Assembly (NCBI GenBank): GCA_009801015.1
Contig: VHZZ01003071.1
Coordinates: 63,346-88,130 of the forward strand
DNA: 24,785 bases
Source: Silene noctiflora
Lineage: Eukaryota > Streptophyta > Magnoliopsida > Caryophyllales > Caryophyllaceae
Direction of reading: 5' to 3'
Part shown: positions 1 to 9,757 of the stretch, in pieces
Layout of the letters: each line of letters begins with the position of its first letter
How positions within the stretch are numbered: the first letter of the stretch is position 1
Translations under genes and position numbers: made by a program
Notes under the pieces: generated by a model
Databases searched by the model: none
What the model was told of the DNA's origin: nothing
What the model saw: only the letters and a program-made list of their open reading frames with translations

Positions 1-1359
1 AATATGATCTATTTGATGACAAATATTTAAGTAAGTACAACAGATTGTAAGATACGAAAAGAATACGAGCTTAAAAAAATTACCTTGAGAGGGAGGCGTA
101 ATATATAATTGTGTTTCCAAAACCATTAATTCAGAGGTAAATGTTTAAGTTTCATGCTCCTTTCCATTGACGATGATACAATTGATGTTTCATCCGCCAT
201 CGAAGATTCGCCTACTATTGATGGTAAAAATTGATTAAATTCTTATGAATAATTAGAGATATAATGGTTGATATAATAATTTAAGGAAGAGATGAGATTC
301 ATTAACTGGATGATGGAGGAAGATGGGGGAAGTTAGAGAAATCTGGAAGAGAAGGGGAATTGGATTGAAAATTAGGTTACGTTACTTTGTTTTTTCCTTT
401 TTTTTTTTTGTAAAATTAATAGAAAAAAGGACTAAAATAACCTTGGATGTACAATAACAGTGTACATCCGGTTGTATAGTCCTTGAACTGGTAGAGTGCT
501 TTATGTGGTCCAAAATCAGTTCCTTATTTCTTGTGCAACATGGAAGACAGAAGAAATAATCGACTAGAAGGGAATATATTAACTTTTTCCAAGAGATTAA
601 CTAGAATCAACAATGAGTTTTTTTGTCTGACGAAACACGCACTTAGTCGTATTATAATGAAGAATATAGGGGATTTGAACCTTGAATCTACAAACACTAG
701 GATGAAGTTAAAATTCAATGAGTATCTAACTCCATTCCATCTCCTATCTACTACGAATTTTCATATTTTTCCCTCAAAAAAACATCTTTTTAAATAAGGA
801 AAGTTAGTTATATTATGTGCCTTCATTATAAAGAGAAACTAATAATGACATTTTAAATTCATTAAATTATTATCTTTTAATTAATTTTTTTTTTTCATCA
901 AATTATACTATTTTCACCCAACTCTAAACGATAATCTCTTACTTGAAATATAAATAAAATTTATATAAAACTATAAATTGCTAAATCTTTATTGGTATTA
1001 TTATTTGTGGATGACTTGACAAACACTACATATAAAACAAAATTGTAAATCGCTATTATTATTTTCATGACAAAAAAGATTGAAAGAATTTAAAAATTGA
1101 AATCATTAGCTTTGTGGATAAAAAAAATATTTTGTTTAATATACATTTCACCGCATTATTCAATTTTCTTGATTAATTGTCAACAAAGCAAGAAACAATA
1201 ACGAGAAATATGGATAATTAATGATATATCATTATTTTATAAGTAAATTATTTATTAAAAAAAACTATACTAAACTAGTCATACAACAACCAAACACTAT
1301 AATAGAGAAACTCCATTTCATTCCATTCCAGAAACCAAACCAAACAACTTTACTCTTTA
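1..1359. other. AT-rich intergenic DNA, no gene seen
   Basis: No convincing coding region is visible. The open frames around 524-797 lie on both strands over the same bases, have no recognisable motif and no sensible splice context. The only structure I can support is a fold-back at 427-484, listed separately. The rest is AT-rich sequence with homopolymer runs, such as the T-rich stretch near 391-410 and another near 885-895. Confidence 0.6.
427..484. repeat. nested inverted repeat (fold-back)
   Basis: AAGGACT at 427-433 pairs with AGTCCTT at 478-484. Inside it GGATGTACA at 445-453 pairs perfectly with TGTACATCC at 461-469 around a 7-base loop. The two stems are concentric, as expected of a hairpin or of the remnant tip of a fold-back MITE. 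The family is not assigned. Confidence 0.6.
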
Positions 1360-1558
1360 TGTTGGAGTAAGTGTCATTCACAATAGTGCGCGTACATATT
1401 AAATCTCATTTTAAGGAATATACTCGGGATATTCATTGGCAATACTTGTCAGCTGATTAACGTATATCGGTAACGGTTGACTAACTAGAGTTTGACGCTA
1501 CCGTCGTGGGACAGCGGTGTTCAGCCGATCTCTTTCGGTCACACCTATTGGAACGAAC

Positions 1559-2891
1559 TGTAACACCCCATACTCCAAAGTGCCTTACCAAGGCCACCTT
1601 AGGTATGGAGATGCTACCATCTCGGTTTCCCGAGGCAATGATAATCACAAGACGATAAAGAAACGACTTTAAAAAAATAAATAAATTAAATGTTACGTCG
1701 TTTATCAAACCGTCTAACAAAACTGTCTAACAAACTAACTGAAAAACAAGTCTCAAAATCCATCTACCGTAAGACACGACACAGCGGAAGACTTCTATCG
1801 AGGTGATTGCCCAGTCATCCCATGCGCAACAATGTTATACCTACTCAACATCTGCTCACCATCCCCGAATGGATCATCACAGTTACAAAACACAACACGG
1901 GGTCAGTTACTGTCACAACAACCAAATAAACAACAACATAACAACACCACACAATCTCCTTCACCACACCACCTCACTCCACATCACTAACTACACACCC
2001 AAGGTGTGTAGCCCTGCCAGTGGGGGACCACAGCCGTTCCCACCTAAGCCCCGCTCATCATACCGAGCGATAACCCATGTTCATTAATGTGCACATNCCC
2101 TCCCGTGGCGGGTTCCACGGAGGGCGAATCAANGGCGTGAAGCCACTCCCGCAAGTGACTCNACTCAGCCGAGAACGCATCTCGCAACACACTCCAATCT
2201 CCACCTCCACCACATCACAACAACATCCAACACATAACCAAATATATCATACAAACAACAAATAATCATAATGCCATTCAATAAGACAGTAACTGAGTAG
2301 GGAAACCCTACCTGAAAGCAAACACCAACAGCAACTCAAGCAACTCAGAATTGATCCTCTACGAATCCACCTCATATTCACACATACAATCACATATTAC
2401 AACTCTAGCTTCAAAACCCCCAAACAACTCCCATAACCCCCAAATTAGGGTTTAGTCAGCAATAACGAAAAGGCATAAAAACAGTATGAAGATCTTACCC
2501 TCGAGACAAGGAATACGATGACACAAACGACGCTGAAAACTACCGACTCAAGCTCCGAGATTTGCAAATAGCGCGAGTGAAGAAAGTAACGATCTCTTGA
2601 GAGGTTTTTCTTGTGAAAGTTTAAGGTTACGAAATAATGAGAAAGTCGTCGTATTGATTAATAATTAAACTCGCGTTATTAACAAAACCTAACTTAATCG
2701 ACCCGCATAAGTGACTTACTTGATCGAGTAAGGAGGTTACTAGATCGAGTGACCCTTACTCGATCGAGTGACTCTAGTACTCGATCGAGTACCACACTTC
2801 CTGACTCTGACTTAAAAAGACACAGACTTACTCGACAGAGTAAGTCTTACTCGGTCGAGTCACCAAAGGCAGGGAAAACCGTAGTATTACA
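1559..2891. mobile_element. solo LTR of an LTR retrotransposon, 1333 bp
   Basis: The segment starts TGTAACACCCC and ends GTAGTATTACA, so its ends form the short inverted repeat TGTAA...TTACA with canonical TG...CA. It is flanked on both sides by the same five bases, CGAAC (1554-1558 and 2892-2896), a typical 5-bp target site duplication. No internal region, primer-binding site or protein domain lies between the ends, so this is a single LTR, presumably left by recombination between the two LTRs of a complete element. Three ambiguous bases (N at 2097, 2133, 2162) lie inside. The family is probably Ty3/gypsy, from general resemblance only; transcriptional orientation is unresolved. It is younger than the repeat it sits in. 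Confidence 0.85.
2716..2862. repeat. array of six ACTCGATCGAGT-type near-palindromes
   Basis: Six 16-bp near-palindromes built on TACTCGATCGAGTA lie at 2716-2731, 2737-2752, 2756-2771, 2777-2792, 2828-2843 and 2847-2862. The fourth, GTACTCGATCGAGTAC, is a perfect palindrome. They cluster in the last 180 bp of the solo LTR. Within an LTR such an array may be a protein-binding or enhancer-like segment, but that is inference. Confidence 0.75.
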
Positions 2892-3100
2892 CGAACCCCA
2901 ACTGTTAACTAACCGTCTGTATGAGATACAGTAACATTAGTCCATTGATAAACTGACTAAGAGTTAGTAGATTGATTTATTTAGAGAGATCGAGTTTTGA
3001 ATTCGGGCCGACGGAATTTATTATTTAATTATGCGATACCTGAATAATAAATTAATTGAGACGGATTTTAGCAATTAATTGTTAGTTAATAAATTTTTAT

Positions 3101-3144
3101 ATATTCAAGGGAGATTTAATATATATTCAAGGGAGATTTAATAT
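3101..3144. repeat. 22-bp tandem repeat, two copies
   Basis: A 22-base unit beginning ATATTCAAGGGAG and ending TTTAATAT occurs twice, perfectly and head to tail (3101-3122 and 3123-3144). It lies in the right part of the older LTR-like repeat. Confidence 0.8.
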
Positions 3145-3630
3145 ATATCTAGTTAATATATAGTAGATCTTTTTAATTTGGTATTAGTTATAGGGTGCAA
3201 TTGGAAGGAGACTTTCTTGTTGGAAGTTTCATTGTCTTGGAGGATCATCCATCTTACATAGCTCAAGAACAACAAGATCTGTGCCATTATTTTATCCATA
3301 ACCAATGTAAGGAAATTCGATTTCTTACCTTTTATTTTATAATGTCTTTTTGCATGCATGTTACGTAGATCTAAAGTACTAAATTAAAAGTAATTTGATA
3401 ATCTAATTAGAGAGTCTAATTAGAGGTCCATGGACTTTAACTTTGTCCATTAATAGACACGAATGAGCTCCGACATTGTTGTGATATGACCTCAGCAACA
3501 CTCGGGTATGAAATCTAGTAAAATTTTAAAGAACAAAATTAACACATAAGTACATACTATTAAATCAATATAAAATAGACATAAAAAATTGATTTTTTAT
3601 TCCATAGTTAAATCAAATACAAGGTATGTG

Positions 3631-3742
3631 GAATCGAGTTCAAAAACTCTTAATGTTTCCCCTAATTAAATCACCCTAATTAGATTCTTAATTCATTCCC
3701 GATACCATTGCACTAACCAAACCTCGTAACTTTTAATTCCCA
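3631..3742 (+). repeat. direct repeat, copy A
   Basis: Copy A of a duplicated block of about 105-110 bp. It starts GGAATCGAGTTC and ends CTTTTAATTCCC. Aligned by eye it matches copy B (3981-4083) over most positions with a few small gaps, including an identical 20-base core. The divergence suggests an old duplication. Confidence 0.7.
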
Positions 3743-3980
3743 ATGGCGGAGATGAGTTTTAGCACATATCAACCTGATTTAATTTCTAAAGTTGTACCGA
3801 TATCTGTATGCAAACCGAATATTTATCATAGAAAAACGATTGTTATCCCTAAATAACCCGATGATTCCCTAAAATGATCCGAATCTGAGCCGATCTGAAC
3901 CAAATTCTTGCTAACCTGATCAAACCTAACCCAAACTGATCGATTCAAACCCAACTTAATAGATCCATTAATCATGTCTA

Positions 3981-4083
3981 GAATTGAGTTTCAAAACTTT
4001 GAATACTTGCCCTAATTAAATCACCCTAATTTGATTCCTAATTTCGTACCAACACCAAACCAAGTCCCGACTTTAAATTCCCC
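3981..4083 (+). repeat. direct repeat, copy B, next to the gene 1 core promoter
   Basis: Copy B starts GAATTGAGTTTC and ends CTTTAAATTCCCC. It runs straight into the probable TATA box at 4086, so it is probably the promoter-proximal original, but the order of events cannot be told from one sequence. Confidence 0.7.
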
Positions 4084-4085
4084 CT

Positions 4086-4095
4086 TAAATATATA
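4086..4095 (+). promoter_or_regulatory. probable TATA box of gene 1
   Basis: TAAATATATA is followed 25-35 bp downstream by a pyrimidine-rich CTCTTTCTCC stretch that could hold the transcription start near 4115-4125. The start codon is at 4410, with a probable 5'-UTR intron between. Confidence 0.5.
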
Positions 4096-4295
4096 CTCTC
4101 ATTCGGACGCCTCTTTCTCCGTCTATACCCCTCCCTTGTATGGTTGGATCACCGGACCACCTCTATTATCAAATATTCGATCATACAATTGCACGTGTCG
4201 CGTCTTAGTCTGATCATCAAGATTCTTCAAAAACCCACCAAATTCCGTTCCTCTGATTGCTTAATTTTGATCATCTCATCCTTTCTCGGCGGTAG

Positions 4296-4407
4296 GTAAT
4301 CTCAATTACGCAGTTCCCCTTATATTTTGTTCTGTTCTTTTAATTTAGGGTTTTTAGTTTTTTGAAAAGTTGACATTTGAATTGTTAGCTATCTGATTTT
4401 ATTATAG
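4296..4407 (+). other. probable 5'-UTR intron of gene 1
   Basis: A donor-like AG|GTAATC at 4294-4301 and a T-rich tract ending TTTTATTATAG|GT at 4407 would remove 112 bases ending two bases before the ATG at 4410. The intron includes TTAGGGTTT (4345-4353), the reverse complement of the plant telo-box AAACCCTAA. Splicing here is inferred from consensus only. Confidence 0.5.
4345..4353 (-). promoter_or_regulatory. telo-box-like motif (AAACCCTAA on the minus strand)
   Basis: Plant telo-boxes are common near the 5' ends of genes expressed in dividing cells, often those for translation or RNA handling. This copy is exact and lies in the leader region of gene 1, but a 9-mer in AT-rich DNA can occur by chance. 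Confidence 0.35.
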
Positions 4408-4409
4408 GT

Positions 4410-7400
4410 ATGGATCTGGAAACCGAGAATAGAATAGCTTCAATTCTATTGAAGGAAGCTGCGGAATTGCGGCGTCAAGCTCAACAAGAAGGCGTTTTTG
4501 CTTATCTTCACAAACCCACTGCCCGTGGCCGTCCCAATTCTCGTTTCCTTACCGCCACTATTCGTGGGATTGAGCAAGGTTTATTCTTTCTTTCAATTCT
4601 TCTTTTGTTCGATTATTGGGAAGCCGTGATTAGTTGTGTTTGCGCTTGCTTTCAGCTTCATTACCCGTAACAAGTATCCCTGATTCAATTGACCCCTAAA
4701 CGGCCAAACTCGGTGTTTTTAGCAATATTTGGTAGTCTCATCTTAATACGTAAAATCCCGTGTTTGGCTAGTAAATAAAGATGTAGGGTTTTAGATTGAT
4801 CAAATTTTCGTCCTTCTATGCAAATCAAAATCGCTTTACGGTGAGAAAGATAAGATTTCGAGGGAAATTGTGTCCAAAAACACTCATACTCCATCCCCCT
4901 CCCTTCCTTTCCCCCCGTACCCCTCCCCTCCTAGTTTGTGTACAATTAAAGTTTGTAGGAGTATTATGGGATTAATGTCATGTTAGTGACATTAACAGAT
5001 GAGAAGAGCTCTATAGTCGAGAAAAGTTCGGTAAGATGTGGCATTTGACTTTCAGTAAGAATTCTCATCTCCTATAACATTGAGGGAGAGTTGTACTTTT
5101 CTACCTTAGGTAAGTGGAGAATGTAGTAATTCACTTCTCATATTTACAACTAAATACTGCTCTTAAATTTCCCCTACCAAATAAGCAGTACACATGGGGA
5201 CTTTGTACACATACTCTTCTATGTTAGGTAAGTGGAGAAGGTGGAATGTCTCAGACCTACCAAATATGCAGTACACATCAATATATGAGGGGAGTTTGTA
5301 AACATACTTGACACATGGCTTTATGAAAACTGAATTTCCTAAACACCTGATAATGGTTGGTACACGTTAGTATCTCTGGATGCCACATTTGTGAATTGGA
5401 TTTGAGCATGAGACTTGGGATAAAGTAGCCTAAATTTTTTTGGGTCTTAAGTTGAGTCTTGGAAATCTAAGACTCAACTTGTGACTCGTGAATAGTAGAA
5501 TGTGTGTGGGAAAGCGGGTCTCATATATTGTTGTAGAGTTCTTTCACTAGTCTAACTAGTTTGAGGATAAGGTGAAAAAATAGGAGACTCTGAGTTAAGT
5601 CTTAAAATTAAACTTTCCGGTCTTAACAAGACTTATTTTGGATCCGAGGACAAAGGTAGCCTTACAATTCGGTCTTGAACATTCTGTTTCATGTTTCGAT
5701 CATGTGGAATATGCTGTTGGTGCAAATTGTGATCATGTTTAATGGCTATAGGTTTTAGAAACATCATGATGCAATTTCTAGGATAAAATCCTGTGTATCA
5801 AAGTCTTTCAATAGTCCATATACTTTGGATTTCTTGCTCTGTATAGTACTTTAAAAAGTGATATTCTTTAAAGTTAGCCTTTTTTTTTGCAATAAAGAAT
5901 CACCTTTACTGATAATGTTCTGTCTTCATTATAGAATTACTTCTTTTTCATTTCAAGTTCTAAGTTATATAAAGCTTGAAGGTATTTACCCCATTGGTGC
6001 TAGCATATTGTTGTCATATGTAAGAAAGGGGTTGAGAGGGGACATCTAGTGGAAATTGGTGGAGAGAGCTCATTTATCAAAACAATTATTTTCATAGTTT
6101 TAAAGTTTTATTGTACATTATGAGAAAATATTGGTCATAGTCAATATTGTTTGAAGTCAAAATGGAGACAATGCAAATCGGAAAGAGTATATAATGAAAC
6201 GTAGAGGTGGTGACTTGCATTTACCCCACCCTTTGTACACTTGTTAAGGGCTACAAATTATGACCATCAACACTCTCATGGGTAGCTTGAGCTAGCAAAC
6301 ATTGACTAGATCTGAAAACACGACATGAACCCAACACGAAATTCTTTGGTCTCTATTATAGTAGCGAGAAACTTTGCAATTTGTACAATCGGTATATGTT
6401 CTTTTTGTTGAATGTAACTTAGATGACTTGCTTATGTTGAAGTTGATGTCTGTTGGGTGCTTCTTTTTTCTTTACAATGTGACTTTCGTTTCCTCATGGA
6501 CTCATGGTTACGAGCTGAATGATTTGCCTTTATGGTATCTAGGCAGAAAATTCTCAAGTATTTGTTTTGGGTAAATGGTGAAAACAAGATGACAATGACA
6601 ACGTGAACAAGGAGTAAAAAAAAGTGCTTTTAACGGATTATCTTTGTTGGAGATTGAACTGTTGAGCCTCACAGAAATATAAACATTTACCGAGATTTCG
6701 TTAAAAGCACAATCTGGTGGTTCCGGACTTCTGGCCCACCATTCTTGTATTGCCTTATAAGTGCCAAAACTAAAGACGTTATCACAGTTCATATTAAATG
6801 CATAAGTCCAGAAGATGAATGTTATCTGCTGTTTTCCGAGTTCTCATTGTATTAACTATTAACCATGTGTCGTATACTTCTTTTGTTTTTTAGTTTGTAA
6901 TAGTTTCCTAATAAGCTTTCTTTCATGCTGACAGCTAATAGAGTTGTAGAGGTGAATGAAATGTGGCGGGCTCGGCAGAAAGAGCTAGAGATGGACAATA
7001 GGTCTAAACGTAGGCGGAGAGATGAGGGCTGTCATGGTAGCAGGGACACAGATTCTGATTCAACCAGAAACAGAAGCAAGAGCCATGATCCGAATCCCTC
7101 GTGCTCATCGACCAAAAGATCATATGATGGACGTCCTTTTGAGGCAGATAGCGGCTTGAAGGATGAAGAGCTGGAGGAATTTCTCCAATCGAGGTATTGT
7201 AACACCTTTACTTCTAGACTTGGAGAGTCATGTATGAGACAGTCTCACAAGTACCACCTACCGAGTTTTTATGCATAATCCTTGGATTATAAAGTTAATG
7301 GGTTAGTTTCATATGTGCGTGTGACCGTCTCATACTCTCTCTGAACCTAGCTTATCTTCCCATTTCAGTTCTTTTGAATGAAAATATAGTTTTGTGAAAG

Positions 7401-7925
7401 ATGACAAAATTACAATTGTAAATTTTTCTCTCATTGTACTTATTTTATTCACATTTAATTTCAATATTTCGACACTTTGATATAAGAAAGTCAAAGTTTT
7501 GATTTATATAGGAACCGTAAGTTTTTGACCTTCTTTAATATTTGCCCTTTTCGTTTATGGTATTGGAGGGTTCTTGACAATTAACTTGATGATCCACTGT
7601 TTTCAGGGCAAAACGCGGCAGGGGCTCTGTAGGGTCAAGGATGGATGAAACTGGTCCCTATCTCCCTGTTTTACCAGAGTCAGATGATCGATTATGTACA
7701 ATTTCTAATTACTTTGACAATGAGAGACCCCAGCGGGTCCTTTTGGGGCCTGAAAGACCTTCCTCCTCGAAACGTTGTAAATTTTCTGATGACGAGTCTG
7801 AAGAAGAGCAAAAGAGATCAAAGAAGGGTAGTTCAGGAGGGTCCAAAAAGAGACACTCGAAGAAGCACAAGTCAAGAGATCGGGATAAAAAGAAGAAAAA
7901 AAAGGAGAAACGTCGGAAGCACTAA
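4410..7925 (+). CDS. uncharacterised Lys/Arg/Ser-rich, probably nuclear protein, 248 aa
   Basis: I do not recognise this gene by name. Coding exons are 4410-4578, 6935-7193 and 7607-7925. Introns are GT-AG, and both junctions split codons cleanly (CAA-G|CT-AAT and TCG-AG|G-GCA). Residues 1-75 are an Ala/Gln/Arg-rich, helix-prone segment (EAAELRRQAQQEGVFAYL at about 16-33, then VVEVNEMWRARQKELE), likely the conserved part. KRRRR at 81-85 is a candidate nuclear localisation signal and is followed by a Ser/Asp-rich linker. A second conserved-looking block, KRGRGSVGSRMDETGPYL (145-162), spans the last junction. SDDESEEE (203-210) is an acidic, CK2-type patch. Residues 212-248 are almost all Lys, Arg, Ser and His. 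This resembles the tails of splicing- or chromatin-associated proteins; that role is inference. The start follows a probable 5'-UTR intron and no upstream in-frame ATG was seen. Confidence 0.85.
4579..6934 (+). other. intron 1 of gene 1, 2356 bp, no gene inside
   Basis: The intron runs from GTTTATTC to GCTGACAG. Reading frames of 60-95 codons on both strands inside it (for example 5858-6049, 6374-6574 and 6508-6792) show no motif and are judged random. It contains an imperfect duplication at 5098-5310. A Stowaway-like right end (GGAGACAATGC...CGGAAAGAGTATA, about 6160-6193) has no clear left partner. Confidence 0.7.
5098..5310 (+). repeat. imperfect tandem duplication in intron 1 of gene 1
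   Basis: The words TTAGGTAAGTGGAGAA, CCTACCAAATA and GCAGTACACAT occur in the same order twice, first across about 5106-5195 and again across about 5224-5280. Each is followed by a GGGGACTTTGTA or GGGGAGTTTGTA variant. The two copies are about 100-110 bp long and diverged, so this is an old local duplication. Confidence 0.6.
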
Positions 7926-8815
7926 GCCAGCCCAAGGCATAGATATAGCAGTGTAACTTGCGATCCTGATTTCTGATGTTAATAGATGACGTGATTCTAT
8001 ATTCTTCTGTTGTTTTTGTATACCAGGATGTATCGGCATTAAGGAATTTTTTTTAGTCTATTTATTTGCGATGTGCCTAATTGATCTTAATTAAAGTTCA
8101 GAGATATGGTTCAACTAGGGGTCTAAAGTGAGTTATTAGCTCGACCGTTAGGGTTTGAGTCTTTGAATTCACCTAACAAATTTGAGCTAAGTGCTCACTT
8201 GGCTCAAAGCTCGCCCAACTCGAAAAGATGAAGAGTAAGTTTATGCTGGACTTGGAAAAAGACTTGGCTCAAGTGAAGCTCGAGATTGATTGAAGTTTTA
8301 TCATTATTTCCTTTTCTAGAATCTTTTTCAAGTCTAATAATAAAAGTAAAGAAAACTAGAACTCTACGAGTATAGTTACAAAAATGAAATAACATGTAAC
8401 TAAAATAAATAAAATAAATAAAATATTAATATTATGTCGTTTAAAAAACGTGGCCATTAAGTTCTCGATTTGAGCCTTACTAAAGTTCGAGACTTGGTTA
8501 AGCTCGGATAGAGTTAGCTAGTTAGAATTGAAGCTCAAGATTTAATTGAACTCGAGCCGTGATTTGATGAGTTTAATGCTTACGGTTAATTTTTTTTTTT
8601 GAAGGAAAAAAGGTTAATTACTTATACCCATTTAAAGAGTCGTTATATCGTTGTTATGTATGACATCGAATACTCTATATATAAATGAGAGCATTTTCCT
8701 TTCAAAAATGAATAGGAAATATTCTATCATCATCTAAAATTCATAGTATATGGTATACACTAATAAGATGGTTAACATTTTGAAATTTATTAGAAACGCA
8801 ATTACTATTTAGATG
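7926..8815. other. intergenic DNA between gene 1 and the MULE-type MITE
   Basis: The first 100-150 bases are the 3' UTR of gene 1. From about 8118 to 8580 the sequence is rich in AGCTCGA, GGCTCAA and CTCGAG variants, a composition typical of the subterminal parts of hAT-like plant elements. It starts near CTAGGGGTCTAAAGTGAG (8115-8132), but no matching right end was found. An (AAATA)n run lies at about 8400-8425. No gene is seen. Confidence 0.5.
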
Positions 8816-8824
8816 TTAAGGATT

Positions 8825-9327
8825 GAGTTTTTTTGTCAAAAACTACCTAATATTTACCTCATTTTCATAAGTATTACATAAAGTTTTTAACTTTGCGAGA
8901 AACTACCTAATATTTTTTAATTTTTGTCGAACACTACCAAATTGAAATTTCCAATCAAATTAGACAAAATTCTAACTCGAAAACATTATTTTTGGCATAT
9001 TACATACACTATTTACTATACTTAACCACAACCAACTGTTTTGATTAGCTAATAACTTAGTTACTTCAATTTTTTTACTACAATTTGACTAGTTTGGCTG
9101 AGATTGTGGCTAATTTGGACGAAATGATGATTAATTTGATTGACATTTTGATTTCTTGTCGGAAATTTAGTTAATTTGGCAAAAAGATTGTCGAATTTGC
9201 TCATTAATTTCAATTTGGTAGTGTTCGATAAAAAGTATAAAATATTAGATAGTTTATAGCAAAATTAAAAACTTCAGGTAGATTTATGAAAATGAGGTAC
9301 TAGGTAGTTTTTTTGCCAAACAAACTC
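8825..9327. mobile_element. MULE-type MITE, 503 bp, with perfect 9-bp target duplication
   Basis: The first and last 115 or so bases are inverted copies of each other by eye: GAGTTTTTTTGTC...AAACTACCTAATA on the left matches the reverse complement of the right end, which finishes GCCAAACAAACTC. Inner parts also match, including GAACACTACCAAATTGAAAT. The element is flanked on both sides by TTAAGGATT (8816-8824 and 9328-9336), a perfect 9-bp duplication. Long terminal inverted repeats with a 9-bp duplication define Mutator-like elements. There is no transposase, so it is non-autonomous. It lies about 430 bp upstream of the ThrRS start codon. Confidence 0.88.
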
Positions 9328-9336
9328 TTAAGGATT

Positions 9337-9757
9337 TAAGGACTATAATTGACCAACTTAGTTTTTTTTTTTTTCTTCTGGTAAGGGAACTCTATTTTTA
9401 AAGACACCATGCGACATGGTGACTATAGCCTTTCTAGAGTCGCTCAAAATCCCTGTCTATGTGAATCCAAAACGATGATTATTTTCAATCCCAACCAAAT
9501 TGATACCGTATTTTTTTTTTTTTTTAAAAAAAAAAATTTCGTAATTATTATTATTATTATTTTTTATTAGGTAAGAAAATTAGAATAACACCGACTTATG
9601 TGATCCTTTGAAATGAATGAGTTTAGTTAAATCCATGACTTTCAAACCACCTCAAAACCCTCCTCCATCACCACAGTTCACCACCACACACGAGATGTAA
9701 CAAAACTTGGTCTGGAGATCGTACAAATACAAATAATCCGACAAATAATTCATCACC
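9337..9757 (+). promoter_or_regulatory. upstream region of the ThrRS gene
   Basis: This interval holds the probable promoter and 5' UTR of gene 2. It is T-rich, with runs near 9361-9374 and 9511-9535 and an (ATT)n repeat at about 9544-9561. No clear TATA box was found. The last 100 bases are A/C-rich, as plant 5' leaders often are. The transcription start cannot be placed from sequence alone. Confidence 0.4.

Larger units (their letters stand above)
1360..3500. mobile_element. possible older LTR-like repeat hosting a nested solo LTR
   Basis: The sequence left of the nested solo LTR (1360-1558) and right of it (2892-3500) reads as one interrupted repeat. The left end begins TGTTGGAG and the right end finishes CAGCAACA, the TG...CA form common for Copia-type LTRs. 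Without the insert and one target duplication it would be about 803 bp, a plausible LTR length. I could not find a matching target duplication at these outer ends, and no primer-binding site or coding domain is visible. The boundaries and the Copia-like label are therefore tentative. Confidence 0.35.
3501..4085. other. intergenic DNA upstream of gene 1, with a duplicated block
   Basis: No gene is seen. Two related segments lie 350 bp apart, 3631-3742 and 3981-4083. Both contain CCTAATTAAATCACCCTAAT (3661-3680 and 4011-4030). Between them lies a degenerate AACCYGATC-like stretch (about 3850-3960). The second copy abuts the probable TATA box of gene 1. Confidence 0.6.

Noticed and set aside
524-797. 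Overlapping open frames on both strands (64 and 88 codons)
   Set aside because: They cover the same AT-rich bases, have no motif, and have no promoter or splice context.
1803-2265. Open frames of 94 and 62 codons
   Set aside because: They lie inside the solo LTR, include ambiguous bases, and show no protein domain.
3153-3359. Minus-strand open frame of 68 codons
   Set aside because: It lies in the right arm of the older LTR-like repeat and has no recognisable domain.
7645-7956. Second-frame ORF and a minus-strand ORF across gene 1 exon 3
   Set aside because: Both are shadows of the real frame, which joins the upstream exons in phase and ends at 7925.
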